This document shows positions 32,035-39,493 of a stretch of DNA of 44,444 nt, piece after piece (position 1 is the first letter of the stretch; every line of letters begins with the position of its first letter). The DNA comes from a bacterium. GTDB taxonomy: Bacteria > Sumerlaeota > Sumerlaeia > MVZB01. The notes below the pieces were generated by a model that made no database searches, was not told the origin of the DNA, and saw only the letters and a list, made by a program, of their open reading frames with translations. The stretch is from assembly GCA_021372575.1 (NCBI GenBank), contig JAJFUE010000090.1, forward strand, positions 1 through 44,444, in the 5' to 3' direction. The position numbers were made by a program, and so were the translations under genes.

Positions 32035-33234
32035 CTATTTTTGGGCATATTCGATCATCCGGCTCACCTGTTCGACGAGGTTTTCCTTTTCGAGTTTCCA
32101 GGTGTGGCGTCGATAGACTTCGACGGCGCGCCCGAGCACTTCGGCGGCATAGGCCGGGTCGTCGTGGATGCGCATGATTTGATCGGCGAGGCTGGCCGGA
32201 TCGTCCGCGTCGAAATAAAACAGCGCGTCGGGCGGGAAGTAATCCATGATGCCGCGCGTGTGCGGGACGATGGCCGGCTTGCCCGCGCATAGGTATTCGA
32301 AAATGCGCGTCGGCAGGTTGATCTCGGTGAACGGCGTCCGGCGGTTTGGGATGATGCCGATATCGATCGACGCGATCGCGGCGGCGATGGTCTCGAGCGG
32401 CACGTGGCCGTGGTAGCGGACGTGGCCCGCGAGGTTGCGCTCCTCGACGAGGCGCAGGAAATCCTGAAGCCAGTCGCCTTCGCCATAGACGTTGAACTCG
32501 AGCCCCGGGATGCGGTCCCTGAGCCGGTTGATCGCGTCGAGCACGAGATCGAGGCCGTGGCGGTGATAAATCCCGCCGTGGAACATGAGCGTGAACGGGC
32601 GATCGTTTGCCGATATCGCCGGCGCGTGGCCGTCGTGAAAAACGTCTTCCTGCGGCGAGTTCATCACGACGTGGATCTTTTCGGGCGGGCATCCGCGCGC
32701 GATGAACAGGTCGCGGAACGTGACGTTGGGCGTGAGGACCAGGTGCGCAAGGCGGATCGACAGCCGCTCGAGCGCGACGAGAATCTTGAACGCGCGGCCG
32801 GCCGGGCTGATCCCGAATTTCGTTTGATACACCTCGGGCGTCGGGTCGTGCAGGTCGAGGATGATCTTCGATCCGGTGAGGCGCGCGGGCAACGCGCAGA
32901 GCACCAGCACGTCGGGCATGTTGTGGACGTGGACGATTTTGTAGCGGCGCCTGGCATGAAGCGCGTTGAGCCAGATCGCGCCGAGGATCATGAACCATAG
33001 GTAGTCCCAGATGTAGCGGATTTTGCCGGCGCGCTTGCGGTCCATCGGCAGGCGGAACACGCGGACGCCGCTCTTTTCGTCGCGCGCGCCCTGGCCCGCG
33101 CGTTTCAGGCAGATGACATCGACTTCAAACCCCGCGCCGACGAGCGCCTCCGCCTCGCGCCTCACCCGCGGGTCCTGCGGGTAGTACGAGCAGACGAGCA
33201 TTCCGATGCGGTGCTTGCGCGCGTTGGTTGTCAT
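32035..33234 (-). CDS. Family 4 glycosyltransferase
   Basis: 399 residues with two Rossmann halves. It begins HRIGMLVCSYYPQDPRVRREAEALVGAGFEVDVICLKR, has HVHNMPDVLVL and LDLHDPTPEVY in the first half. The second half has FTLMFHGGIYHRHGLDLVLDAI, FNVYGEGDW and the donor motif FTEINLPTRIFEYLCAGKPAIVPHTRG. These are the hallmarks of retaining GT-B enzymes that transfer a sugar from a nucleotide donor in the cytoplasm. The ATG is set directly after the longest hexamer array of the window, so the array forms the entire immediate leader and no Shine-Dalgarno sequence is visible. Confidence 0.9.
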   Translation of the reverse strand: MTTNARKHRIGMLVCSYYPQDPRVRREAEALVGAGFEVDVICLKRAGQGARDEKSGVRVFRLPMDRKRAGKIRYIWDYLWFMILGAIWLNALHARRRYKIVHVHNMPDVLVLCALPARLTGSKIILDLHDPTPEVYQTKFGISPAGRAFKILVALERLSIRLAHLVLTPNVTFRDLFIARGCPPEKIHVVMNSPQEDVFHDGHAPAISANDRPFTLMFHGGIYHRHGLDLVLDAINRLRDRIPGLEFNVYGEGDWLQDFLRLVEERNLAGHVRYHGHVPLETIAAAIASIDIGIIPNRRTPFTEINLPTRIFEYLCAGKPAIVPHTRGIMDYFPPDALFYFDADDPASLADQIMRIHDDPAYAAEVLGRAVEVYRRHTWKLEKENLVEQVSRMIEYAQK

Positions 33235-33239
33235 ATTCG

Positions 33240-33293
33240 TGCTCGTGCTCGTACTCGTGCTCGTGCTCGTGCTCGTAATCGTAATCGTAATCG
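33240..33293 (-). repeat. Longest hexamer array: (CGATTA)3(CGAGCA)3 CGAGTA (CGAGCA)2
   Basis: Nine complete units read on the minus strand, followed by CGAAT and the ATG of the GT4 gene. One unit carries a T (CGAGTA). The CCCTCGCTCAC word lies beside it near 33314. Confidence 0.92.
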
Positions 33294-33320
33294 ACAACCT
33301 CGCGCCCGCCGGTCCCTCGC

Positions 33321-35219
33321 TCACACCCGCGCGACCGCGTTGGACTCGTGCTCGCGCAGCCATTCCTCGAGCACCACCAGGCTGAATAAAATCTTGTGGT
33401 TGTCGGCGCGGCCGGATTGGTGGTCGCTCAGCATGTTCATGATCGGTTCGCGGCGCAACAGCCCGGCGTAAATCAGCGATTGCGGGTCGGCGAGCCCGGC
33501 GATGCGCCCGGCCATCGAACTGCGGAACCATTCGTTGACCACGTTCACCGCGAAGCCGCGTTTTTTGCGCGCGACGATTTCGGCCGGCAGGTAATCGCGG
33601 CAGACCTGCGCGTGCAGCCATTTGCGTTTGCCGAAATGAATCTTGTAGCGCGCGGGCAGGCGCTCGGCATATTCAATGATTTCGTGGTCCAGATACGGCA
33701 CGCGCACCTCGAGGCTGTGGTGCATCGACAGCTTGTCGGCATACATGAGCAGCTCGTCGGGGAGCGACGACCTGATTTCGAGGAACTGCAGGCCGCCCAG
33801 TTCGTCGGTGGCGTCCATGAGCGGCGCGAGCCCGGCCCAGCAGTCGAGCACACGGTCGCCCGCGCCGGCCGGCAGCGCGCCGTCCTCGAACAGTTCGTCA
33901 ATAACCGCGCCCTGCATGATCGAAAAGACCTGCTGGTAATAGCGCAATGCGGAGCCGTCGATGCTGGTTGACAGCGCGTCGAGTCCGCGCCGGATCGTTT
34001 CGCCGTGCGAATACCGGCGCAGAATGGTTTCAAGCGATTTCTTCATCCACTCCGGCAGCATGCGCCAGTAGCGGCCGTAGGCCACGCCGACGTGGCGCGT
34101 GTAGCCGCCGAAAAGCTCGTCGGGCCCCTGGCCCATGAGCGCGACCTTGACCTGCCGGCGCGCGTGCCCGCATACGAAGAACATCGGCACGACGGAGGGC
34201 GTCGCGATCGGTTCCTCGACGATCGACACGATGCGCGGCAGCGCGGCGTCGAACGTGCCGCGGTCGATCTGGATCGGGTCGTTGGGCGCGCCGAGCACGC
34301 GCGCCGTTTGCGCCGCGTCGTCGAGTTCGTCGTCGGCGAACGAGCGGCCGAAACCGACGGTGAACGTCTTCCAGTCGCGGCCGTGCCGGTTCATGAGAGC
34401 AAGGAGAAGGCCCGAGTCGAGGCCGCCGCTCAAGAGCAGCCCCAGCGGCACGTCGCTGATCAGCTGCCGCTCGACCGCCCGTTGATAGAGTTCGAGCAAT
34501 CGTTCGTGTGCCTCATTGACTGACGGCGCCGGATCGAACGGCTCGGGCCGGTCGTTCCACCAGCGCTCGACGCGCGCTTCGTCGTTCTCGACGATGAGCC
34601 GCGTGCCGGGCGCGAGCTTGCGGATGCCCTGCCGGATCGTGAGCGGCGACGGCGTGTAGCGGTAACGAAGAAACAAATTGAGCGCAACGGGGTCGATCGG
34701 CGGGCGTTCGCTCATCGACTCCAGGATCGGCCGGATTTCCGAGCCGAACGTCAGGCCGTCGCCGTTAATATGGTAATAAATTCCCTTGATGCCCGCGCGG
34801 TCGCGCGCGAGCAGGAGCCTTTGATGCTCGCTGTCCCACAGCGCGATGCCGAACATGCCGTTGAGCCGGTCGAGCACGCCGAGGCCCCACTGCTGGTAGC
34901 CGTGGATAATCGACTCGGTGTCGGAGTTCGTGCGGAAGCGGTGGCCGTGGCTTTCGAGTTCGCGGCGCAGGTCCTTGAAGTTGTAAATCTCGCCGTTGAA
35001 CACGAGCCAAATCCGGCCGTGCGCATCGGACATCGGCTGGTGCCCCGCCGAAAGATCGATGATCGACAGGCGGCGAAATCCGAGCCCGAGATCGCCGGCA
35101 ACATGCAGTCCTTCGTCGTCCGGCCCGCGATGCGTCATCGATCCGGTCATGCGCGCGAGCGTCCCGGCCTCGACCGGGCGATGGGTGTTAAAGAAGTACT
35201 GTCCGCAGATACCGCACAT
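33321..35219 (-). CDS. asnB: Asparagine synthase-type amidotransferase, copy 1
   Basis: 632 residues. The N-terminal class II glutaminase domain begins MCGICGQYF with catalytic Cys2 and has GLGFRRLSIIDLSAGHQPM and LVFNGEIYNFKDLR. The synthetase domain has the ATP PP-loop LLLSGGLDSGLLLALM and GQGPDELFGGY, and VRVPYLDHEIIEYAERLP. AsnB makes asparagine from aspartate, ATP and glutamine, but homologues inside polysaccharide loci often amidate uronic acids or other glycan components. The location between glycosyltransferases favours the second role (inference). A second, distinct copy is 1.35 kb upstream on the same strand. Confidence 0.92.
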   Translation of the reverse strand: MCGICGQYFFNTHRPVEAGTLARMTGSMTHRGPDDEGLHVAGDLGLGFRRLSIIDLSAGHQPMSDAHGRIWLVFNGEIYNFKDLRRELESHGHRFRTNSDTESIIHGYQQWGLGVLDRLNGMFGIALWDSEHQRLLLARDRAGIKGIYYHINGDGLTFGSEIRPILESMSERPPIDPVALNLFLRYRYTPSPLTIRQGIRKLAPGTRLIVENDEARVERWWNDRPEPFDPAPSVNEAHERLLELYQRAVERQLISDVPLGLLLSGGLDSGLLLALMNRHGRDWKTFTVGFGRSFADDELDDAAQTARVLGAPNDPIQIDRGTFDAALPRIVSIVEEPIATPSVVPMFFVCGHARRQVKVALMGQGPDELFGGYTRHVGVAYGRYWRMLPEWMKKSLETILRRYSHGETIRRGLDALSTSIDGSALRYYQQVFSIMQGAVIDELFEDGALPAGAGDRVLDCWAGLAPLMDATDELGGLQFLEIRSSLPDELLMYADKLSMHHSLEVRVPYLDHEIIEYAERLPARYKIHFGKRKWLHAQVCRDYLPAEIVARKKRGFAVNVVNEWFRSSMAGRIAGLADPQSLIYAGLLRREPIMNMLSDHQSGRADNHKILFSLVVLEEWLREHESNAVARV

Positions 35220-35294
35220 GGAATGTACTCGCTATAAAAATTGTCTCGTGCTCGTGCCCGGTTGTTTCTTGCCCGGCGAATTCAGTCGATACCG

Positions 35295-35500
35295 AGCCCC
35301 GGCAGGGGCGATACAAGTTAGCCCAGGGTGGAGCGAAGCGGAACCCTGGGTAACGTCCGCATGAACATTCCGAGCCCCGGCAGGGGCGACCCAGATTTGT
35401 ATCTCCGTTGTGCCGCCCCTGCCGGGGCTCGGTATGACGGATGGAACCGCTGTCCCAGTGCTGACGCGCTGGGCTAACTTGTATCGCCCCTGCCGGGGCT
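35295..35500. repeat. Nested palindromic element (32-bp perfect arms)
   Basis: AGCCCCGGCAGGGGCGATAC plus 12 more bases at 35295-35326 is the exact reverse complement of 35469-35500. Inside it, a 19-bp inverted pair (35370-35388 and 35414-35432) repeats the same CCCCGGCAGGGGCG core. The sequence after each core folds into a local hairpin (CCCAGGGT/ACCCTGGG on the left, CCCAG/CTGGG on the right). A monomer is at 3321. It has no coding capacity. Confidence 0.85.
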
Positions 35501-35574
35501 TGGTTTTCAATGACATGCGACTACGTTCTCCACTAATTGTGCTCATTTTACGTTCAATTTCGAGTGTTACAGAG

Positions 35575-35586
35575 TAATCGTAATCG
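35575..35586 (-). repeat. Hexamer remnant (CGATTA)2
   Basis: Only the first block is left. It is followed on the plus strand by the 27-bp word also found near other arrays. Confidence 0.6.
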
Positions 35587-35607
35587 ACCTACCGCTCGCC
35601 CGCGAAT

Positions 35608-35634
35608 CCCTCGCTCACGCTCGGGCTACTGCAT
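35608..35634 (+). repeat. Dispersed 27-bp word, copy 2
   Basis: 25 of 27 positions match 7231-7257. Confidence 0.7.
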
Positions 35635-35646
35635 GAATGCCCGCGC

Positions 35647-36558
35647 TCACACCCCCGGCTTGTGGCGCATGTGGCCGATTCCCGGCACGAGCGCGTGGCG
35701 CAGGCGTTGTATTTGTTCGTGGCGCAAATACTCGACGACATCCGGCGGCGCGTTGCGTTCGGCGTGCGTGAGCGCCGCCCAGCAGTAGCCGCCGATCATC
35801 ATCGTTCCGCCGAGGATGAGCGGCGGGTGCAGCATGCGGTAACAACCGGCCGCGATCTGAAACAACGGGTGGTAGCCCAGGTGATAGTTGATGATCCCCT
35901 TGCGGAACCGGCTCGCGAGCATGTTCCGCCCGCCGGTTGTGACGCGGCCGTAATGATAGACGGGCAGGTCGCGGAACGTGCGCGCGCCCCAGCCGTGCGA
36001 GCGCGCCATGATCTCGGCCAGCGCGTCGATGCCGCCGATGTCCATCGGCTGATAGCCGCCGATGAACTCGAAGCAGTTGCGGCGGAAAAGCTGCACCGCC
36101 CCGGCGACACTGTTGCCGGCGATCGCCTGCGGCCGGAACCTGTCGCCGAATTTTTCCATGATCAGCCCGCCCGCAAGGCCGAGCTGCGGTTCGGCCTGCA
36201 TGCGCCCGATGACGGTCTCGAAATAATCGGGTAGGAACGAGACGTCGCCGTCGATGTTGCCGATAAAATCGTAATCGAGCCCGGCGAGGCGCTCGCAACC
36301 GGCGCGGAACGCCGCGACCTTGGATCCGAAACTGGGCTTGCCCGAGCCGCCGGATGAAATCGTCTCGATGAAATCGAACTTTGTCGCATATTCCCGAATG
36401 ATTCGGCTTGTGTGGTCGGTCGAGCCGTCATCGACGATCACCCATTTCACGGGGCGCAGCGTTTGCGCGACCATCGACCCGAGCGTGAAGCTGATGTGTG
36501 CTTCCTCGTTGCGCGCCGGCGTCACGATCACGTAGCGGGGTTTGTTCTTTGCATCCAT
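35647..36558 (-). CDS. Family 2 glycosyltransferase with C-terminal membrane region
   Basis: 303 residues. YVIVTPARNEEAHISFTLGSM, KWVIVDDGSTDHTSRII and FIGNIDGDVSFLPDYFE (GT-A site with DGD) identify a GT2 enzyme. The later RRNCFEFIGGYQPMDIGGIDALAEIMAR and a hydrophobic stretch near 240-270 (HPPLILGGTMMIGGYCWAAL) are typical of dolichol/undecaprenyl-type or surface glycan transferases. The ATG of MDAKNK has GGGAGA 5 nt upstream; two ATG codons 12-15 nt earlier, one overlapping the preceding stop as ATGA, are alternatives. Confidence 0.88.
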   Translation of the reverse strand: MDAKNKPRYVIVTPARNEEAHISFTLGSMVAQTLRPVKWVIVDDGSTDHTSRIIREYATKFDFIETISSGGSGKPSFGSKVAAFRAGCERLAGLDYDFIGNIDGDVSFLPDYFETVIGRMQAEPQLGLAGGLIMEKFGDRFRPQAIAGNSVAGAVQLFRRNCFEFIGGYQPMDIGGIDALAEIMARSHGWGARTFRDLPVYHYGRVTTGGRNMLASRFRKGIINYHLGYHPLFQIAAGCYRMLHPPLILGGTMMIGGYCWAALTHAERNAPPDVVEYLRHEQIQRLRHALVPGIGHMRHKPGV

Positions 36559-36569
36559 GGTGTCTCCCA

Positions 36570-38522
36570 TCATGCCGCCGGGGCCTCGGCGTGGCTGAGG
36601 TCGGTCGTGCCGGCCGCCGACGCGGCGTCGATCGTTTCGCGCATCCAAAGTTCAAGGATGGTGAGAAGCCACAGCTTGACGCCGTAATACGAATTGGGAT
36701 TGCGCTCGAAGCCGCGCCGCTGGTGCTCGATGAATCGGCCGAGCCGGTCGCGGCGGAAGATGTCGCGACCGGCCAGTCCGTCCTGCGACAGGCAGTCCTC
36801 CATCACGTCGCGCAGCGGCCGGCGCGCCATCCACAGGCAGATCGGGAACGAGAACCCCATCTTGCGCCGGTAAATCACGTCGTGCGGGACGAGGTCCTTG
36901 ATGACCTCGATGAGCAGGTGCTTGCCGCGGCCGTCGCGGAACTTGAGGCCGGACGGCAGGCCGATCGCGTATTCGAGGAGCTGCTCGTCGAGGAACGGCA
37001 CCCGGATTTCGAGCGCGTGCGCCATGCTCATCACGTCCGTGTCGCGCAGGAGCGTGTTGGCCAGGTAGATCATCATGTCAAGCCGGCACGCCTCGTCGGT
37101 CGGCGAGAGCGGCTCGCCCGATTCGTGCGTGTAGCGGTAGTATTCGTCGAGCCGCGCGCGGCGGCCGTTGCAGCTTTCGGTCATGATCGCCGCGAGCTCG
37201 CGATCGGTGAACAGCGTGCGCACCATGCGGTAGCGCTCGAGCGGCGTCGGCCACGCGCCGAGCATGCCGAATCCCCCGCGCACGAGCTTGCTGCGTTGCC
37301 AGTCCAGCGGCAGGCGCTCATAGACATGTCGCCAGCCGTTGGCCGCCTGCGGCCGCGGCAGCGGCGAGCCGCTGAGCCGGTTCAGCCAGCGCACGGTGTG
37401 GTAGCCGGCGAACAGCTCGTCGCCGCCCATGCCGGAAAGGCACACGGTGATCTGCTGGCGCGCGTATTGCGAGACGAAATACGTGTTGAGCCCGTCGATC
37501 GAGGGCTGATCGAGGTGGTGAATATAACGCGGCAGCACCGCGACAACTTCCTCGCCGCCGAGGATCATTTCGTTGTGCTCGGTCCCGTAGCGCTGCGCGA
37601 CCGTGCGCGCATGGTGCGTTTCGTCGAACGCCTCGCGGCCGACGTCGAAGCCGATCGAGAACGTTTTCATCCGGCCGACGCCAAGGCGCGACATGAACGC
37701 GACGATCGTGCTCGAATCGATGCCGCCGGACAGGAACACGCCGAGCGGGACGTCGCTGATGAGCTGGCTGCGCACGGCGTTTTCGAGCAATTCCGCAAGG
37801 CGTTCTTTGGCTTCGGCCTCGCCGAGCTCGACTTTGTCGGCCTCGGGGACGAACGGCGGGCGCCACCACGGCGCGATGTCGAGCCGGCCGTCGCGCCATT
37901 TGAGCCTGTGGCCCGGCCGCAGCGCGAACACGTCACGGATGATCGTTTGCGGCGCCTCGACGCTGCCCCCGGAAAGATATTGTTCGACGGCCAGTTCGTT
38001 CAGATCCCGCCCGGCGAGGCCGGCCGCAAGCAGCGCGCGGATTTCCGACGCGAGGCCGATCCCCCAGCCGCCGGCCGTGTAATACAGCGGCTTGATGCCC
38101 ATGCGGTCGCGCGCGGCGAACAGCTCGCGCTTGTGCCAGTCCCATGCGATGAACGCGAACATGCCGCTCAGCTTCGCGAGGCAGTCCTCGCCATGCTCGG
38201 CGTAGAGGGCAAGAAGGACCTCGGCGTCGCCGGTGGTTTCGAAACGGCGGCCGCGCGACTCGAGCTCGCGCCGCAGTTCGCGAAAATTATAAATTTCGCC
38301 GTTGAACAGGATCGTGTAGCGGCCGTCGGGCGTGGACATCGGCTGGTTCGCGCGGTTGGACAGGTCGATGATCTTGAGGCGCTGGTGGCCGAGATAGACG
38401 TCGCCGGTGGCCATCGTGCCGCACCAGTCGGGGCCGCGGTGGCGGATCGATTCCAACGCCGCGTCGAAGCGCTCGCGATCGAGTTCGCCGCTGGTCCGCA
38501 CGCAACAGAGCATTCCGCACAT
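36570..38522 (-). CDS. asnB: Asparagine synthase-type amidotransferase, copy 2
   Basis: 650 residues. MCGMLCCVRTSG carries the catalytic Cys2; GHQRLKIIDLSNRANQPM and LFNGEIYNFRELRREL complete the glutaminase half. The synthetase half has GVFLSGGIDSSTIVAFMSR (PP-loop), GMGGDELFAGYH and IRVPFLDEQLLEYAIGLP. It shares architecture but only moderate sequence with copy 1, so these are two separate family members. It lies 5 nt after a glycosyltransferase gene, so transcription as one unit is likely. Role as a glycan amidotransferase is inferred from location; true asparagine synthesis cannot be excluded. Confidence 0.92.
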   Translation of the reverse strand: MCGMLCCVRTSGELDRERFDAALESIRHRGPDWCGTMATGDVYLGHQRLKIIDLSNRANQPMSTPDGRYTILFNGEIYNFRELRRELESRGRRFETTGDAEVLLALYAEHGEDCLAKLSGMFAFIAWDWHKRELFAARDRMGIKPLYYTAGGWGIGLASEIRALLAAGLAGRDLNELAVEQYLSGGSVEAPQTIIRDVFALRPGHRLKWRDGRLDIAPWWRPPFVPEADKVELGEAEAKERLAELLENAVRSQLISDVPLGVFLSGGIDSSTIVAFMSRLGVGRMKTFSIGFDVGREAFDETHHARTVAQRYGTEHNEMILGGEEVVAVLPRYIHHLDQPSIDGLNTYFVSQYARQQITVCLSGMGGDELFAGYHTVRWLNRLSGSPLPRPQAANGWRHVYERLPLDWQRSKLVRGGFGMLGAWPTPLERYRMVRTLFTDRELAAIMTESCNGRRARLDEYYRYTHESGEPLSPTDEACRLDMMIYLANTLLRDTDVMSMAHALEIRVPFLDEQLLEYAIGLPSGLKFRDGRGKHLLIEVIKDLVPHDVIYRRKMGFSFPICLWMARRPLRDVMEDCLSQDGLAGRDIFRRDRLGRFIEHQRRGFERNPNSYYGVKLWLLTILELWMRETIDAASAAGTTDLSHAEAPAA

Positions 38523-38527
38523 GGCCG

Positions 38528-39493
38528 TCACCCCGTCTGTGTTGATCTGGCGCCGGCGAGCCATGCAAGGCACGCCGCGCTGCGCCGAAGTTTGTTGCGA
38601 ATGTCGCCGCGGCGCGACGGCCGCAGCGCGTAAGACACCGCCCCCGCCCCGAGCCGCAGCACCTGGTGCAGCGCGATCATCGCCGCGCAGTAAAGCCAGC
38701 CGATCCGCCCGTGGTGCTTGCGCCAGTAGCGGAGGATCGATTTCTGCAGCTCGATGAAAAAGCGCGTCTGCTGCGTCGATGAGCTGGCGCCGCCGAAGTG
38801 GATCGCGCTGCCGGCCGGGTGGAACACGACGCGCCACCCGCCGCTCCGGAACCGCCGGCACCAGTCCATGTCCTCGCCGTACATGAAAAAGTTCTCGTCG
38901 AGCGGGCCGACGCGCGCCACCGCCTCCGCCCGCGCAACCCAGAAGCAGCCGGTGAGGATATCGACGTCGCGTGTGCGATCGTGGCGGCGCTCGGAAACAT
39001 GCGTGTCGCCCAGAAATTCAATTTGCGGGAAAGCCTTGGCCAGGCCGGTCGTTTCGCAGGCGCGATTCCAGTAACCCGGGAAGCGCAGGCAGTTGGGCTG
39101 AAGCCGGCGCCGCGAGTCCAGGATGCGCGGCGAAATCAGGCCGATGTCGGCGTGATCCTCCAGCTCGCGAATCATCTCGGCGATGCAGCCCGGCAGCACG
39201 ATCACGTCCGAATTGATCAGCGCGAGGTAGCGCCCGCGCGCCGCCGCGATCCCCTGGTTGTTCGCGCGCGCAAAGCCGAGGTTGGCCGCGTTGCGAATGA
39301 TCCGCGCGTTCGGGAACGCCCCCGCGATCGCGTCGGGACTGCCGTCGGTCGATGCGTTGTCGATCACGATCGTCTCGTGGCCGATCGCGGCGCAGTCGTC
39401 CTCGATCGATCGCAGGCAGTCGAGCGTCATCCGGCGCGTGTTCCAGTTGACGACGATCGCGGACAAGACGGGCGTGGCGGGCGCGGCCGTCAT
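38528..39493 (-). CDS. Family 2 glycosyltransferase (rhamnosyltransferase-like)
   Basis: 321 residues. LSAIVVNWNTRRMTLDCLRSI, ETIVIDNASTDGSPDAI, NLGFARANNQGIAAARGRYLALINSDVIVLPG and the late block FFMYGEDMDWCRRFRSGGWRVVFHPAGSAIHFGG are the signature of WbbL/RfbF-type GT2 enzymes, many of which transfer rhamnose. The C-terminal 70 residues are basic and hydrophobic in patches, consistent with membrane attachment. The ATG overlaps the preceding stop as ATGA, with GAGGCG upstream. Confidence 0.9.
   Translation of the reverse strand: MTAAPATPVLSAIVVNWNTRRMTLDCLRSIEDDCAAIGHETIVIDNASTDGSPDAIAGAFPNARIIRNAANLGFARANNQGIAAARGRYLALINSDVIVLPGCIAEMIRELEDHADIGLISPRILDSRRRLQPNCLRFPGYWNRACETTGLAKAFPQIEFLGDTHVSERRHDRTRDVDILTGCFWVARAEAVARVGPLDENFFMYGEDMDWCRRFRSGGWRVVFHPAGSAIHFGGASSSTQQTRFFIELQKSILRYWRKHHGRIGWLYCAAMIALHQVLRLGAGAVSYALRPSRRGDIRNKLRRSAACLAWLAGARSTQTG

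Larger units (their letters stand above)
35220..35646. other. Intergenic with a large palindrome and repeat words
   Basis: No gene. It holds the 206-bp palindromic element (35295-35500), a two-unit hexamer remnant (35575-35586) and the second copy of the 27-bp word (35608-35634). Confidence 0.75.

Noticed and set aside
33235-33621. N-terminal extension of the GT4 protein through SITITITSTSTSTST
   Set aside because: It translates the hexamer array and part of the next gene in another frame; the GT4 domain starts at the ATG after the array.
36498-38633. 711-codon plus-strand frame opposite the second asparagine synthase
   Set aside because: Composition (E/R/A/H-rich, no domain) is that of an antisense shadow.
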